A stretch of DNA of 64,000 nt from CAYUNE01 sp964446115 (GTDB taxonomy: Bacteria > Desulfobacterota > Desulfobulbia > Desulfobulbales > Desulfobulbaceae). The position numbers were made by a program, and so were the translations under genes. A model generated the notes under the pieces. That model was given only the letters and a program-made list of their open reading frames with translations. It did no database searches and had not been told where the DNA came from. Where the stretch lies: positions 44,199 through 108,198 of the forward strand of contig CAYUNE010000042.1 of assembly GCA_964446115.1 (NCBI GenBank), read 5' to 3'. This document shows, one piece after another, positions 1 to 8,486 of the stretch (position 1 is the first letter of the stretch; every line of letters begins with the position of its first letter).

Positions 1-1137
1 TCGTTTGAAGAGGTCCGTCCGGTGAGCTGCGAGGTGGGCTGTCTCCCCTGCGCCCACGGTTCGGCTCTTTTCACCCGCGGCGAGACCCAGGCCATTGTCA
101 CCGGGACCCTGGGGAGTGACCGCGATGAACAGCATCTTGAAGGGTTGGCCGGTGATGTGGGGCGTCGGTTCATGCTGCATTACAACTTTCCCCCTTTCTG
201 TGTCGGCGAGGTACGGTTCCTGCGTGGACCGAGCCGCCGGGATATCGGCCACGGCACCCTGGCCCGCCGGGGTATCGAGGCGGTCTTGCCGGACAGCGAG
301 GAGTTTCCCTATGTTATTCGGGTGGTTTCCGAAGTCCTTGAATCCAACGGTTCCTCCTCCATGGCCACGGTCTGCGGTGCCAGCCTGGCCCTGATGGATG
401 CCGGGGTTCCGGTGTCGGCTCCGGTTTCCGGTGTGGCCATGGGACTCATCAAGGAGGGTGAGAATGTCGTCGTGCTCACCGATATCCTGGGCGATGAAGA
501 CCATCTGGGCGATATGGATTTCAAGGTGGTGGGTACCCGTGAGGGGATTACCGCCCTGCAGATGGATATCAAGATCGAAGGGGTCAGTCGGGAAATTCTC
601 GACAGGGCCCTGGCACAGGCCCGTGATGGTCGCCTGCATATTCTCGACAAGATGGAGGAGGCCCTGGGTGAACCGCGGCAGCAGATCGCCGATCATGCCC
701 CCAGATATCTCTCCGTTCAGATCCATCCGGACAAGATCCGCGATATCATCGGCCCCGGCGGCAAGATCATCAAGGAGATGAGTGCCGAATATGACGCCAA
801 GATCGAGGTCGACGACTCCGGCCTGGTCAAGGTCTTTACCCTCAACAGCGAGAGCGGGGATCAGTTGATCGAAAGGATCAAGGAGATAACCGCCCAGGCC
901 GAGGTGGGCAAGGTGTATAACGGTCTGGTTAAATCCATCAAGGATTACGGGGCATTCGTTGAGATTCTGCCTGGAACCGACGGCATGGTGCATATTTCCG
1001 AACTCGCCGCCCACCGGGTCAACCGGGTGACGGATATTCTCAAGGAGGGCCAGAGGGTCAAGGTCAAGGTGATTGATATCGATGGCCGCGGCCGCATCCG
1101 GCTCAGTCGCAAGGCCGCACTTGCGGATGAAAAATGA
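1..1137 (+). CDS. pnp: Polyribonucleotide nucleotidyltransferase (PNPase), 5'-truncated by window edge
   Basis: Phosphorolytic 3'-5' exoribonuclease of RNA decay. The frame is open from base 1, so 378 C-terminal residues are visible. The second RNase PH domain spans about residues 1-215, with HGSALFTRGETQ, the phosphate-site SSSMATVCG and the metal-site DILGDEDHLGD. A KH domain follows (about 234-295, GPGG loop), then an S1 domain (about 300-372). The remainder of the first PH domain lies outside the window. One oddity: the usual LPRxHGS stretch reads LPCAHGS here, so a normally conserved Arg is Cys. The stop codon overlaps the dut start (ATGA), which implies co-transcription. The identity is certain. 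The effect of the Arg-to-Cys change is unknown. Confidence 0.97.
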   Translation, partial: SFEEVRPVSCEVGCLPCAHGSALFTRGETQAIVTGTLGSDRDEQHLEGLAGDVGRRFMLHYNFPPFCVGEVRFLRGPSRRDIGHGTLARRGIEAVLPDSEEFPYVIRVVSEVLESNGSSSMATVCGASLALMDAGVPVSAPVSGVAMGLIKEGENVVVLTDILGDEDHLGDMDFKVVGTREGITALQMDIKIEGVSREILDRALAQARDGRLHILDKMEEALGEPRQQIADHAPRYLSVQIHPDKIRDIIGPGGKIIKEMSAEYDAKIEVDDSGLVKVFTLNSESGDQLIERIKEITAQAEVGKVYNGLVKSIKDYGAFVEILPGTDGMVHISELAAHRVNRVTDILKEGQRVKVKVIDIDGRGRIRLSRKAALADEK

Positions 1138-1613
1138 TCCAAACCGAGACGGTTTTTTTCCGGTGGCTCATCGAGGACCATGAAGACTTGGCCTTGCCCG
1201 CCTATCAGTCCGAGCTGGCCGCGGGGATGGATGTGGCCGCCGCGATAACCGATCCCCTGGTACTTTCCCCCGGCGATATCACCATGATTCCCACGGGATT
1301 CGCCATTGCCCTGCCCGCCGGATTCGAGATTCAGGTTCGTCCCAGAAGCGGCCTTGCCATCCGGCACGGGATAACCGTGGTGAATGCGCCCGGCACCATA
1401 GATGCCGACTATCGGGGGGAAATCAAGATCGGTCTGATCAATCTGGGTGTTCGTCCATTCACCATCAACCGGGGCGATCGTATCGCCCAGCTTGTCCTCG
1501 CCCCGGTCTACCGGGCCCGGCTGCGGGAAGTAGATATCCTGGATCAGACCGGGCGTCAGGACGGCGGCTTCGGTCATACCGGCATGGGTTCCGTTCCCCC
1601 TCCCAAACTCTGA
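1134..1613 (+). CDS. dut: dUTP diphosphatase (dUTPase)
   Basis: Hydrolyses dUTP to dUMP and PPi, keeping uracil out of DNA and feeding dTMP synthesis. At 159 residues it has the usual length of trimeric dUTPases. Motif 1 is AGMDVAAA, motif 2 PRSGLA, motif 3 NAPGTIDADYRGEIKI with the catalytic Asp, motif 4 RGDRIAQLVL, and motif 5 the glycine-rich GGFGHTGM, where His replaces the more usual Ser. The ATG overlaps the pnp stop by four bases. No independent Shine-Dalgarno is evident, so translational coupling to pnp is likely. Confidence 0.96.
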   Translation: MIQTETVFFRWLIEDHEDLALPAYQSELAAGMDVAAAITDPLVLSPGDITMIPTGFAIALPAGFEIQVRPRSGLAIRHGITVVNAPGTIDADYRGEIKIGLINLGVRPFTINRGDRIAQLVLAPVYRARLREVDILDQTGRQDGGFGHTGMGSVPPPKL

Positions 1614-1630
1614 TTTTTCCGGTTTCGACC

Positions 1631-2413
1631 GTGATGCGATTTTGCGTACTCGGCAGCGGCAGTGGCGGCAACTCCACCCTGGTTGAGTGCGGCGGAACGA
1701 CTCTGCTCATAGATGCCGGTTTTTCAGGGGTGGAAATTACCCGACGCCTCAATAAGATCGGCCGTCGACCCGAGCAGTTGAGCGCAATACTGGTCACCCA
1801 CGAGCATAATGATCATGTCAGCGGGGTCGGTATCATGTCCCGTCGCTGTGGACTGCCCGTCTATGCCAACGGTGCCACCCATGAGGCTGCTTCTTCCCGG
1901 GTGAGAAAACTGGCTGCATACCGCGAGTTCACCACGGGAGAGGGATTTGCCGTCGGCAAACTTGCCATTCACCCCTTTGCCATTTCCCATGATACCGCCG
2001 ATCCGGTGGGATTTACCATCAGCGACGGCAGTTCGGTTTTCGGCTACTGCACGGATACCGGCAAGGTGACGCAGCTCATGCGTCACCATCTCGGTCGCTG
2101 CCACGGCCTGGTGCTTGAAGCCAATCATGACCCGCAGATGCTGCGGGACGGCCCCTATCCCTTGCCGCTCAAGCAGAGGGTGGGATCCGGCCAGGGTCAC
2201 CTGGCCAATCCGGATACGGCCCGGTTGATCCGTGACCTGCAGGGAGACCGGCTGGCCCATGTGGTGCTGGCGCATTTAAGCGATACCAACAACGCGCCGG
2301 AGCTGGCTTTCAGGGCCGTGCGAAACGGGCTTGATCCGCAGCGGCGGCTTCCGGAAATTTCCCTTGCCCGTCAGGACGGGCCGGGTGTGGTGGTGGAGCT
2401 GGGAAAGAGGTAA
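1631..2413 (+). CDS. MBL-fold metallo-hydrolase, YycJ/WalJ-like
   Basis: Metallo-beta-lactamase-fold hydrolase of 260 residues. The opening strand is FCVLGSGSGGNST, the metal signature THEHNDH lies near residue 57, and further metal ligands are in AISHDTAD, EANHD and LAHLSDTNN. This arrangement matches YycJ/WalJ-type single-domain proteins, some of which act as nucleases; the substrate here is not predictable. The first codon is GTG at 1631, with ATG immediately after at 1634 as an equally good start. It lies 17 bases after dut and probably ends the pnp-dut transcript, meeting the PilZ gene tail to tail at a small inverted repeat. Confidence 0.85.
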   Translation: MMRFCVLGSGSGGNSTLVECGGTTLLIDAGFSGVEITRRLNKIGRRPEQLSAILVTHEHNDHVSGVGIMSRRCGLPVYANGATHEAASSRVRKLAAYREFTTGEGFAVGKLAIHPFAISHDTADPVGFTISDGSSVFGYCTDTGKVTQLMRHHLGRCHGLVLEANHDPQMLRDGPYPLPLKQRVGSGQGHLANPDTARLIRDLQGDRLAHVVLAHLSDTNNAPELAFRAVRNGLDPQRRLPEISLARQDGPGVVVELGKR

Positions 2414-2414
2414 T

Positions 2415-2439
2415 GCTGAGAGGCAGGGTTTGTCTCAGC
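2415..2439. terminator. Possible bidirectional terminator hairpin
   Basis: GCTGAGA (2415-2421) pairs with TCTCAGC (2433-2439) across an 11-base loop. It sits between the converging MBL hydrolase and PilZ genes and overlaps the PilZ stop codon. No long T tract follows on either strand, so it is only a candidate for transcript ends. Confidence 0.35.
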
Positions 2440-2962
2440 GCATCAGAAAAAAGCCGAGCGATTTGTCCATACCAGCCGGATTGAGAAACTCGCAGCCGAT
2501 AAAGTTTGAATCCACCCGTTTCACCTCAACCTGTTTCTGCAGTTTGGTTCGTTTTTTATCGTCGAGTTGCAGATGAATTTTGAGGTTCTGGTTTTCCCTG
2601 ATGGAGTGAATGCCGGAGACCGTGAAGCCCACGCCGCTTTGGGAGATGTTCTTGATGTGGGTAACTCCGCCTTCCGACTCAGGGGGAATCATGACGTAGT
2701 AGCCCATCAGATCCACCGACTTTCGGTAGTGGCGGCGGAAGTCCAGGGAGACGGTGAAAATATTGCTGCAGCGACGGCATCGGATCTTGTGGATATGCTT
2801 TTTGTTGCGATATCTGTCAACGAGCTTGGTACCGGTTCGGCCACAGGTTGGACAGGTGATGGTCGCCATCTGGTTGGAATTGACAAAGGATCGTACTGTA
2901 GCCATATCGTCTGCGAGACCGTTGGAATCAGGTGAATTGTCGCCGGGCCCGGAGCAGATCAT
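2435..2962 (-). CDS. Zinc-ribbon PilZ domain protein (c-di-GMP receptor candidate)
   Basis: A 175-residue protein with an N-terminal zinc ribbon (CPTCG and CRRC, about residues 36-64) followed by a PilZ domain. Both c-di-GMP-binding signatures are visible: RRHYR (R-x3-R) and NISQSG (N-x-S-x2-G). FIGCEF near the end is typical of the last PilZ strands. From the family, ligand binding is expected to alter a partner in motility, pili or surface polysaccharide. The ribbon may bind nucleic acid or protein. The start is uncertain: ATG 2962, 2905 (residue 20) and 2869 (residue 32) are all possible, and the last begins just before the ribbon. It is monocistronic and convergent with the MBL gene. Confidence 0.85.
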   Translation of the reverse strand: MICSGPGDNSPDSNGLADDMATVRSFVNSNQMATITCPTCGRTGTKLVDRYRNKKHIHKIRCRRCSNIFTVSLDFRRHYRKSVDLMGYYVMIPPESEGGVTHIKNISQSGVGFTVSGIHSIRENQNLKIHLQLDDKKRTKLQKQVEVKRVDSNFIGCEFLNPAGMDKSLGFFLMR

Positions 2963-3140
2963 GCAGGTCCGGCCCTTGGGCTGCGATATCGTGTGTGACC
3001 CGGCGCTGCCGCTGTTATCTATTGTATATAATAGTATCAGCCGGAGGCGGAGTCAAATCAGTGTTGGCCAATGGTGTTTTGAAGCATGGGGCAGCCGGCG
3101 GCAACGGACCCTGTAAACGGAAATGCAATGGCCGCAGCGG

Positions 3141-3311
3141 TCAGTCATATATAATGGTGGTATACCTTGCCAGCAGTTCTTCGGTGGTCTCGTCAAGCCG
3201 GTGGGCGATTTCATGGATCCGGAATTCCCGTTTACACCCCTCGCATCGCATCCGCACCTGCCGACATCGGCGGACAACCTTGAGCTTCTTTCCACACTCT
3301 TCGCATTTCAT
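3141..3311 (-). CDS. Small dual-CXXC zinc-ribbon-like protein (56 aa)
   Basis: A short gene immediately downstream of pyrE (15 bases between pyrE stop and this ATG) with an AAGGGA Shine-Dalgarno candidate. The product has two CXXC pairs, CEEC at residues 3-6 and CEGC at 23-26, a basic stretch between them, and a C-terminal helix-like tail (EIAHRLDETTEELLARY). The pattern resembles what I recall as a family of dual CXXC small (seleno)proteins in anaerobic delta-type bacteria, in which some members carry selenocysteine. Here all four positions are ordinary Cys codons. The function is unknown; a zinc- or redox-active role is plausible. It is likely co-transcribed with pyrE. Confidence 0.75.
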   Translation of the reverse strand: MKCEECGKKLKVVRRCRQVRMRCEGCKREFRIHEIAHRLDETTEELLARYTTIIYD

Positions 3312-3326
3312 GGCGCAGCGGATCCC

Positions 3327-3878
3327 TTAGGCGAGCAGTTGCGCCCGGGTAAAGATTGCCTGTAAGGGATAACCGTGCTCGGCAAGAAGGTCGGCGCCAC
3401 CCTCCTGGCGGTCGACAACAGTTGCCACCAGACCCACGGAAAAACCCTCCCCTTCCACCCGCTCGATGACCTTGAGAAGCGTGCCGCCGGTGGTCACCAC
3501 GTCTTCCACCAGGGCAACACGGGCACCTGTGGGGATATTGTTTTTGCCTTCGATGAAGTTGCCGGTGCCGTGGCCCTTTGCCTCCTTGCGAACGATAAAG
3601 GCGGGGATCGGCCTGTTTTCGAGATAGCTGACCAGGGAAACGGCGGTAACCAGGGGATCCGCACCAAGGGTCATGCCGCCCACCGCAAGAATCGGCTCCG
3701 CCTCTTCTTCTATGAGCCGGAGGAGCAGGCGACCGCAGAGGTAGGCACCTTCCGCCGACAGGGTCGTCTGTTTGCCGTCCACATAAAAGTCGGAGGTCTT
3801 GCCGGAGGTGAGGGTAAAGGAGCCCCGGCGATATGATTTTTCCAGCAGCAGTTCTTTGAGTCGTGTTCGTTCGTCCAT
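3327..3878 (-). CDS. pyrE: Orotate phosphoribosyltransferase
   Basis: Joins orotate to PRPP to make OMP in UMP synthesis. At 183 residues it has the family length. The N-terminal SGKTSDFYVDGK is the orotate-side motif, residues KEAKGHGTG form the flexible catalytic loop, and VALVEDVVTTGGT is the type I PRTase PRPP-binding motif. It is transcribed away from glmS and appears to share a transcript with the small dual-CXXC gene. The other pyrimidine genes of this window, pyrK and pyrD, are 8 kb away in another operon. Confidence 0.96.
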   Translation of the reverse strand: MDERTRLKELLLEKSYRRGSFTLTSGKTSDFYVDGKQTTLSAEGAYLCGRLLLRLIEEEAEPILAVGGMTLGADPLVTAVSLVSYLENRPIPAFIVRKEAKGHGTGNFIEGKNNIPTGARVALVEDVVTTGGTLLKVIERVEGEGFSVGLVATVVDRQEGGADLLAEHGYPLQAIFTRAQLLA

Positions 3879-4192
3879 TACTTTCTCTGTTGCATATTGT
3901 GGTCAGGTTCGTCATCCCCTTTGCGCGTACGGTCCCGGGAGGGTCAACGGAATAAAAGAGGGTTTCCGGTTTGTCCGGGATCCAGGGATGATTCAATCAT
4001 ACTTTTCTGCCGGACACCAGCAATATATCAATTTAAAGAGAGGCGCCCGTCATCGGCAGGACCATTTTCAATTTCAGTTTCATATGGCGTTATGATAGGA
4101 TAAAAAAGAACAGGAAACGAAAAATTCGAGTTATCAGCTGCTTACAGTAAGGTCCAGGGGCCTTCTTACCTTATACCGGAGGAGATTATTTC
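3879..4192. other. Divergent intergenic region pyrE / glmS
   Basis: The 314 bases hold no gene. They must carry promoters for pyrE (leftward) and glmS (rightward). A 13-base palindrome ATGATTCAATCAT at 3988-4000 is a possible operator. The glmS-proximal end has a leader hairpin and a strong ribosome binding site, listed separately. I see no glmS ribozyme core. Confidence 0.5.
4148..4184 (+). promoter_or_regulatory. glmS leader hairpin and Shine-Dalgarno
   Basis: TAAGGT (4148-4153) pairs perfectly with ACCTTA (4168-4173), forming a hairpin that ends just before the GGAGGAG ribosome binding site (4178-4184) of glmS. Its position would allow it to modulate glmS translation. There is no direct evidence for that. 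Confidence 0.35.
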
Positions 4193-6031
4193 ATGTGCGG
4201 AATTGTCGGCTATACAGGAAATCGTCGGGTGGTGCCTATTATTCTTGAGGGATTGAAACGGCTGGAGTACCGGGGATATGACTCGGCAGGAATCGTCTAC
4301 CAGTTTGACGGCAAACTCGTCAAGCATCGTTGCGAGGGGAAGCTCAGCAATCTGGAGGAAATGGTGGATGCCGAAATCGGGGTCAACAGCAACTGCGGGA
4401 TCGGACATACGCGCTGGGCAACGCACGGGGCCCCCACCGAGGCCAACGCCCATCCGCATTCCGACTGCAGCGGCGAACTGGTGGTGGTGCATAACGGTAT
4501 CATTGAAAATTACGGTGCCCTCAAGGAAGAACTGCAGGGGAAAAATCATATTTTCAAGTCGGAAACCGATACCGAGGTGCTGGCCCATCTCATTGAGGAG
4601 TATCTGGAGGATGACCTGGTTGCAGCCGTGAAAAAAGCACTGAGCCGGGTGGAGGGCTCCTACGCCATCGGGGTTTTATGGGCAAAGGATCCCCGGACCC
4701 TCGTGGCTGCCCGTAATCAGAGTCCGCTGGTACTGGGTATCGGCAGCGACGCCTCTTTCATTGCCTCGGATATCCCTGCCCTGCTCTCCTACACCCGCGA
4801 TGTCATCTTTCTCGACGACAGGGAAATGGCCGTGCTCCGTCCGGGCAGCCATCGGCTCATCTGTCTTGAGGATGATACGGAAATCGAGAAAAAGATCTGC
4901 ACGATCAACTGGAACGCCGCCATGGCTGAAAAGGCGGGGTACAAGCACTTCATGCTCAAGGAGATCTTCGAACAGCCCCAGGCCGTCACCAATACCATCA
5001 GCGGCCGCATCATCCCGGACACCGGCGAGATCGAATTGCCGGAGATTAATCTCACCGGGAAACAGATCAACGAAATCGAGCGGATTGCCCTGGTTGCCTG
5101 CGGGACCTCCTGGCATGCCGCCCTGGTGGCCAAATACTGGTTGGAAAAATGGGTTGGTATTCCGGTGGAGGTGGATATAGCCTCGGAATTCCGGTACCGC
5201 AACCTCCTGCTCAACGATCGGGTACTCACCGTATCCATTTCCCAGTCAGGGGAGACCGCCGATACCCTGGCCGGCATCAGACGGGCCGCCAAGATGGGTT
5301 CACGGGTACTCACCATCTGTAACGTCGTGGGCTCCACCATGACCCGGGAGGCGGATGGAACCATCTATACCCACGCCGGTCCGGAGATCGGCGTTGCCTC
5401 CACCAAGGCCTTTATCAGTCAGCTCACCGCGCTTTTTTTGATGACCCTCTACCTGGGCAAGCAGCGCGGCACCCTTGACAACAAACAGCTGGGAACCATG
5501 GGCCAGGCCCTGATCGATATTGCCGGGGTGATAGAGACTCAGCTTCCCTTTCTGCAGGACAAGATCAGAAACCTCATTGAGGAGTATTACGACAGCCGGG
5601 ATTTTCTCTTTGTCGGCCGTGGACTCAACTATCCCATCGCCCTGGAAGGCGCCTTGAAGTTGAAGGAAATTTCCTATATCCATGCCGAAGGCTATGCCGC
5701 CGGTGAACTGAAACATGGCCCCATCGCCCTCATCGACAAGGACATGCCCATCATGGCTCTGGTGCCCAAGGATTCCGTTTACCTGAAAACCGTTTCCAAT
5801 GTCGAGGAAATCAGGGCCCGACAGGGTCGGCTGGTGCTGATCGGAACCGAGGGCGATGAACGCCTGGGCAACCTCTCAGACGATGTTCTGCTGCTGCCTG
5901 AGGTGTTTGAGGAACTCAACCCCATTCTCTATACGATCCCGGCCCAGCTCCTGGCCTACGAGATTGCCGTACGGCGGGGATGCGATGTGGATCAGCCGCG
6001 TAACCTTGCCAAAAGCGTCACCGTGGAATAG
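4193..6031 (+). CDS. glmS: Glutamine--fructose-6-phosphate aminotransferase (isomerizing)
   Basis: Makes glucosamine-6-phosphate from fructose-6-phosphate and glutamine, the entry to UDP-GlcNAc for peptidoglycan and lipid A. At 612 residues it matches the family. The start MCGIVGY supplies the N-terminal Cys nucleophile of the class II glutaminase domain (about 1-220). Two SIS sugar-isomerase domains follow (about 290-430 and 460-600), with SQSGETADTL and the C-terminal DQPRNLAKSVTVE ending typical of GlmS. A GGAGGAG site lies eight bases before the ATG. The downstream NamZ-like and lpx genes also use or yield amino sugars, so the neighbourhood is coherent. Confidence 0.98.
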   Translation: MCGIVGYTGNRRVVPIILEGLKRLEYRGYDSAGIVYQFDGKLVKHRCEGKLSNLEEMVDAEIGVNSNCGIGHTRWATHGAPTEANAHPHSDCSGELVVVHNGIIENYGALKEELQGKNHIFKSETDTEVLAHLIEEYLEDDLVAAVKKALSRVEGSYAIGVLWAKDPRTLVAARNQSPLVLGIGSDASFIASDIPALLSYTRDVIFLDDREMAVLRPGSHRLICLEDDTEIEKKICTINWNAAMAEKAGYKHFMLKEIFEQPQAVTNTISGRIIPDTGEIELPEINLTGKQINEIERIALVACGTSWHAALVAKYWLEKWVGIPVEVDIASEFRYRNLLLNDRVLTVSISQSGETADTLAGIRRAAKMGSRVLTICNVVGSTMTREADGTIYTHAGPEIGVASTKAFISQLTALFLMTLYLGKQRGTLDNKQLGTMGQALIDIAGVIETQLPFLQDKIRNLIEEYYDSRDFLFVGRGLNYPIALEGALKLKEISYIHAEGYAAGELKHGPIALIDKDMPIMALVPKDSVYLKTVSNVEEIRARQGRLVLIGTEGDERLGNLSDDVLLLPEVFEELNPILYTIPAQLLAYEIAVRRGCDVDQPRNLAKSVTVE

Positions 6032-6103
6032 GGATTCGTCCGGTTTACATTGGAATCCCGGGACCTGGGTCTCGTTTCCGGGAGACGGCCGTAGGCTATC
6101 GAG

Positions 6104-7273
6104 GTGATCTCAGTCGGTATTGAAAATTTTGTTGCGGAGCCCCCTGCCGCGCTTAAAGGCGCCAAACTGGCCCTGCTGTGCAATCAGGCCTCCACCAACC
6201 GCCGTTTTCACCACAGCCGCGATCTCATCGAAGGGGTTTTCCCCGGCGGGCTCACCTGTCTTTTTTCACCCCAGCATGGTTTTTTCAGTGAAAAGCAGGA
6301 TAACATGGTGGAATCGGATCACATGCGCGATCCGTTCAGCGGCCTGCCCATTTTTTCCCTCTATGCTGAAAAACGACGGCCTGACCCGGAGATGTTCGAG
6401 CTCTTCGACGTTCTCATCGTCGATCTTTCTGATGTGGGAACCCGGGTCTACACCTTCCTCTATACCCTTGCCTACTGTCTGGAAGCTGCAGCCGCTGCCG
6501 GGAAAAAAGTCATCGTCCTTGACCGGCCCAATCCCCTCGGTGGTCTGATAACGGAGGGCAATATCCTCCGCCCGTCCTGTTTTTCCTTTGTGGGGCTCTA
6601 TCCTCTGCCCATGCGTCACGGGCTGACCATCGGCGAGCTCGCCCTGCTGCTGAAGAACCACTTCGGCATTGATGTGGATCTCGAAGTGGTTCCGCTCGTT
6701 GGCTGGAAACGCCGCATGCTCTTTGCCGATACCGGTTTTCCCTGGGTCTTTCCCTCCCCCAACATGGTCACGCCGGTAACAGCCCTTGTCTATCCCGGTC
6801 AGGTGATCTGGGAGGGGACCAATATTTCCGAAGGCAGGGGAACGACCATGCCCTTCGAACTCTTCGGCGCGCCGTTTCTCCATTGTCGGCAATTGCGTGA
6901 AGCCGTGGACATGACAAACCTTCCCGGCTGCGCCCTGCGTCCCCTTGTCTTTGAACCCACGGCCGGCAAATGGGCGGGACGACTCTGCAACGGATTTCAG
7001 CTGCACGTGGAAGAGCCGCTCCACTTTATGCCGTATCGTACCACCCTGACTCTGCTGCAGGCAGTCCTCTCTCTCTATCCCGATGATTTCGCCTACAAAT
7101 CGCCACCCTATGAATATGAATATGAGCGCCTGCCGCTGGATCTGATCATTGGTGATGGGGACCTGCGCCGCCGGCTTGCAGCCGGTGAGCCGATTATGGA
7201 GTTGGAACGCTCCTGGCAGCAGGGCCTTGAGGAGTTTACCGAGATGCGCCGCTCTGTTTTTCTTTACGACTGA
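6104..7273 (+). CDS. DUF1343 protein, NamZ-like exo-beta-N-acetylmuramidase candidate
   Basis: A 389-residue DUF1343 protein starting at GTG 6104. The family includes Bacillus NamZ, an exo-beta-N-acetylmuramidase of peptidoglycan turnover. Conserved segments are visible: SPQHGFFSEKQDNM, DLSDVGTRVYTFLYT, VLDRPNPLGG, PSPNM, and the long signature beginning YPGQVIWEGTNISEGRGTT. No signal peptide is present, unlike many secreted relatives, so a cytoplasmic site is suggested if the start is right. It lies 72 bases after glmS and 103 before lpxD. That context fits recycling of wall amino sugars, but MurNAc specificity here is inferred from the family only. Confidence 0.85.
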   Translation: MISVGIENFVAEPPAALKGAKLALLCNQASTNRRFHHSRDLIEGVFPGGLTCLFSPQHGFFSEKQDNMVESDHMRDPFSGLPIFSLYAEKRRPDPEMFELFDVLIVDLSDVGTRVYTFLYTLAYCLEAAAAAGKKVIVLDRPNPLGGLITEGNILRPSCFSFVGLYPLPMRHGLTIGELALLLKNHFGIDVDLEVVPLVGWKRRMLFADTGFPWVFPSPNMVTPVTALVYPGQVIWEGTNISEGRGTTMPFELFGAPFLHCRQLREAVDMTNLPGCALRPLVFEPTAGKWAGRLCNGFQLHVEEPLHFMPYRTTLTLLQAVLSLYPDDFAYKSPPYEYEYERLPLDLIIGDGDLRRRLAAGEPIMELERSWQQGLEEFTEMRRSVFLYD

Positions 7274-7376
7274 TGCCGGATGGGCTAAAGTAAACGGATT
7301 TCCAAAAAAAGTACATGGTTTCGGGGCCGCGGTCCACCCTCGCCGGAAACTTTGTCCGTCACCAAAGAAGAGAAAT

Positions 7377-8423
7377 ATGAAAGCTGTATCCCTGCAGGAG
7401 CTCGCCCGCCTGGTCAACGGCGAGGTCATCGGCGATGACGGTCGCATCATCTCCGGATTAAACGGTATGGATCTGGCCGGTGAAGAAGAGATCACCTTTG
7501 TCACCGACAAAAAATCCGCACTGCGCATGGCCGGGTGCCGGGCCGGAGCCTTTATCGTTCCCGCCGGCTTTGAGAGTGATGACAGGCCCTGTATCAGGGT
7601 GGGGGATCCCTACCTGGCCTCGGCGATCATCCATCTTTTTTTTCTGGAAAAACCCTTTGAGGCTGCGGGAATACATCCTGCGGCTCATATCGGCCGGGAG
7701 TGCAGGATTGCCGATGAGGTTACCATCGGCCCGCTGGTGGCCGTGGGTGATAGGGTGGTGATCGGCAAGCGCGTAACCCTGAAACCCGGCGTGGTCATCG
7801 GCGATGATGTGGTCATCGGCGATGATTGTTTTCTCCATGCCAATGTGACGCTGGCCGATGGCTGCCTGCTGGGCAGGCGGGTAATCGTGCACAGCGGAAC
7901 CGTTATCGGCAGTGACGGCTACGGCTATGCCGCCGATGGCGAGGGTAACCACATTAAACGCCCCCAGGTGGGGATTGTCCGCATCGACGATGATGTGGAG
8001 ATCGGCGCCAATGTTTGCATTGACCGGGCTGCCTTTGGCGAAACCCGGATCAAGAGGGGCGTCAAGATAGATAATCTTGTCCAGATAGCTCACAATGTGG
8101 TGGTGGGGGAGAATTCACTGCTGGTGGCAATGGCCGGAATCGCCGGCAGCACGACGCTGGGTAGAAATGTTGTCCTCGGGGCCCAGACCGGGGTCACCGG
8201 TCATCTGCATCTGGGTGACGGCTCCATGGCCGCCGGCAAAAGCGGCGTGCACACCAATCTCAAGAAAGGAGCCGTGGTCGGTGGCATTCCGGCCGTGGAC
8301 ATCAAGGTATGGGGGCGGGCCTCGGCGGTCTTTTCACGGTTGCCGCAGATGCTGAAGGATTTGCGGCAACTGAAGAAAAAAGTGGAGATGCTGGCCGGTC
8401 GTCTCGGGGAGAAAGAGAGTTAA
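7377..8423 (+). CDS. lpxD: UDP-3-O-acyl-glucosamine N-acyltransferase
   Basis: Third acyl-transfer step of lipid A synthesis, adding the N-linked hydroxyacyl chain from ACP. The chosen ATG at 7377 gives 348 residues, the family length, and follows AGAAGAG. The open frame extends upstream to 7149 but that part overlaps the DUF1343 gene in another frame. The N-terminal uridine-binding domain (about 1-100) precedes a left-handed parallel beta-helix of hexapeptide repeats. The catalytic His region is visible (VQIAHNVVVGENSLL, with GSDGYGYA before it). It is first of the lpxD-fabZ-lpxA-lpxI run. Confidence 0.95.
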   Translation: MKAVSLQELARLVNGEVIGDDGRIISGLNGMDLAGEEEITFVTDKKSALRMAGCRAGAFIVPAGFESDDRPCIRVGDPYLASAIIHLFFLEKPFEAAGIHPAAHIGRECRIADEVTIGPLVAVGDRVVIGKRVTLKPGVVIGDDVVIGDDCFLHANVTLADGCLLGRRVIVHSGTVIGSDGYGYAADGEGNHIKRPQVGIVRIDDDVEIGANVCIDRAAFGETRIKRGVKIDNLVQIAHNVVVGENSLLVAMAGIAGSTTLGRNVVLGAQTGVTGHLHLGDGSMAAGKSGVHTNLKKGAVVGGIPAVDIKVWGRASAVFSRLPQMLKDLRQLKKKVEMLAGRLGEKES

Positions 8424-8486
8424 CGGCGTTTTGTTCGCAGTGGGCGCCGGCCGGGCAACTATTTATGAAGTGGAGGTGTTGATACC

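Noticed and set aside
3879..4192. glmS ribozyme or riboswitch
   Set aside because: No glmS ribozyme core sequence is recognisable; only a short hairpin precedes the ribosome site.
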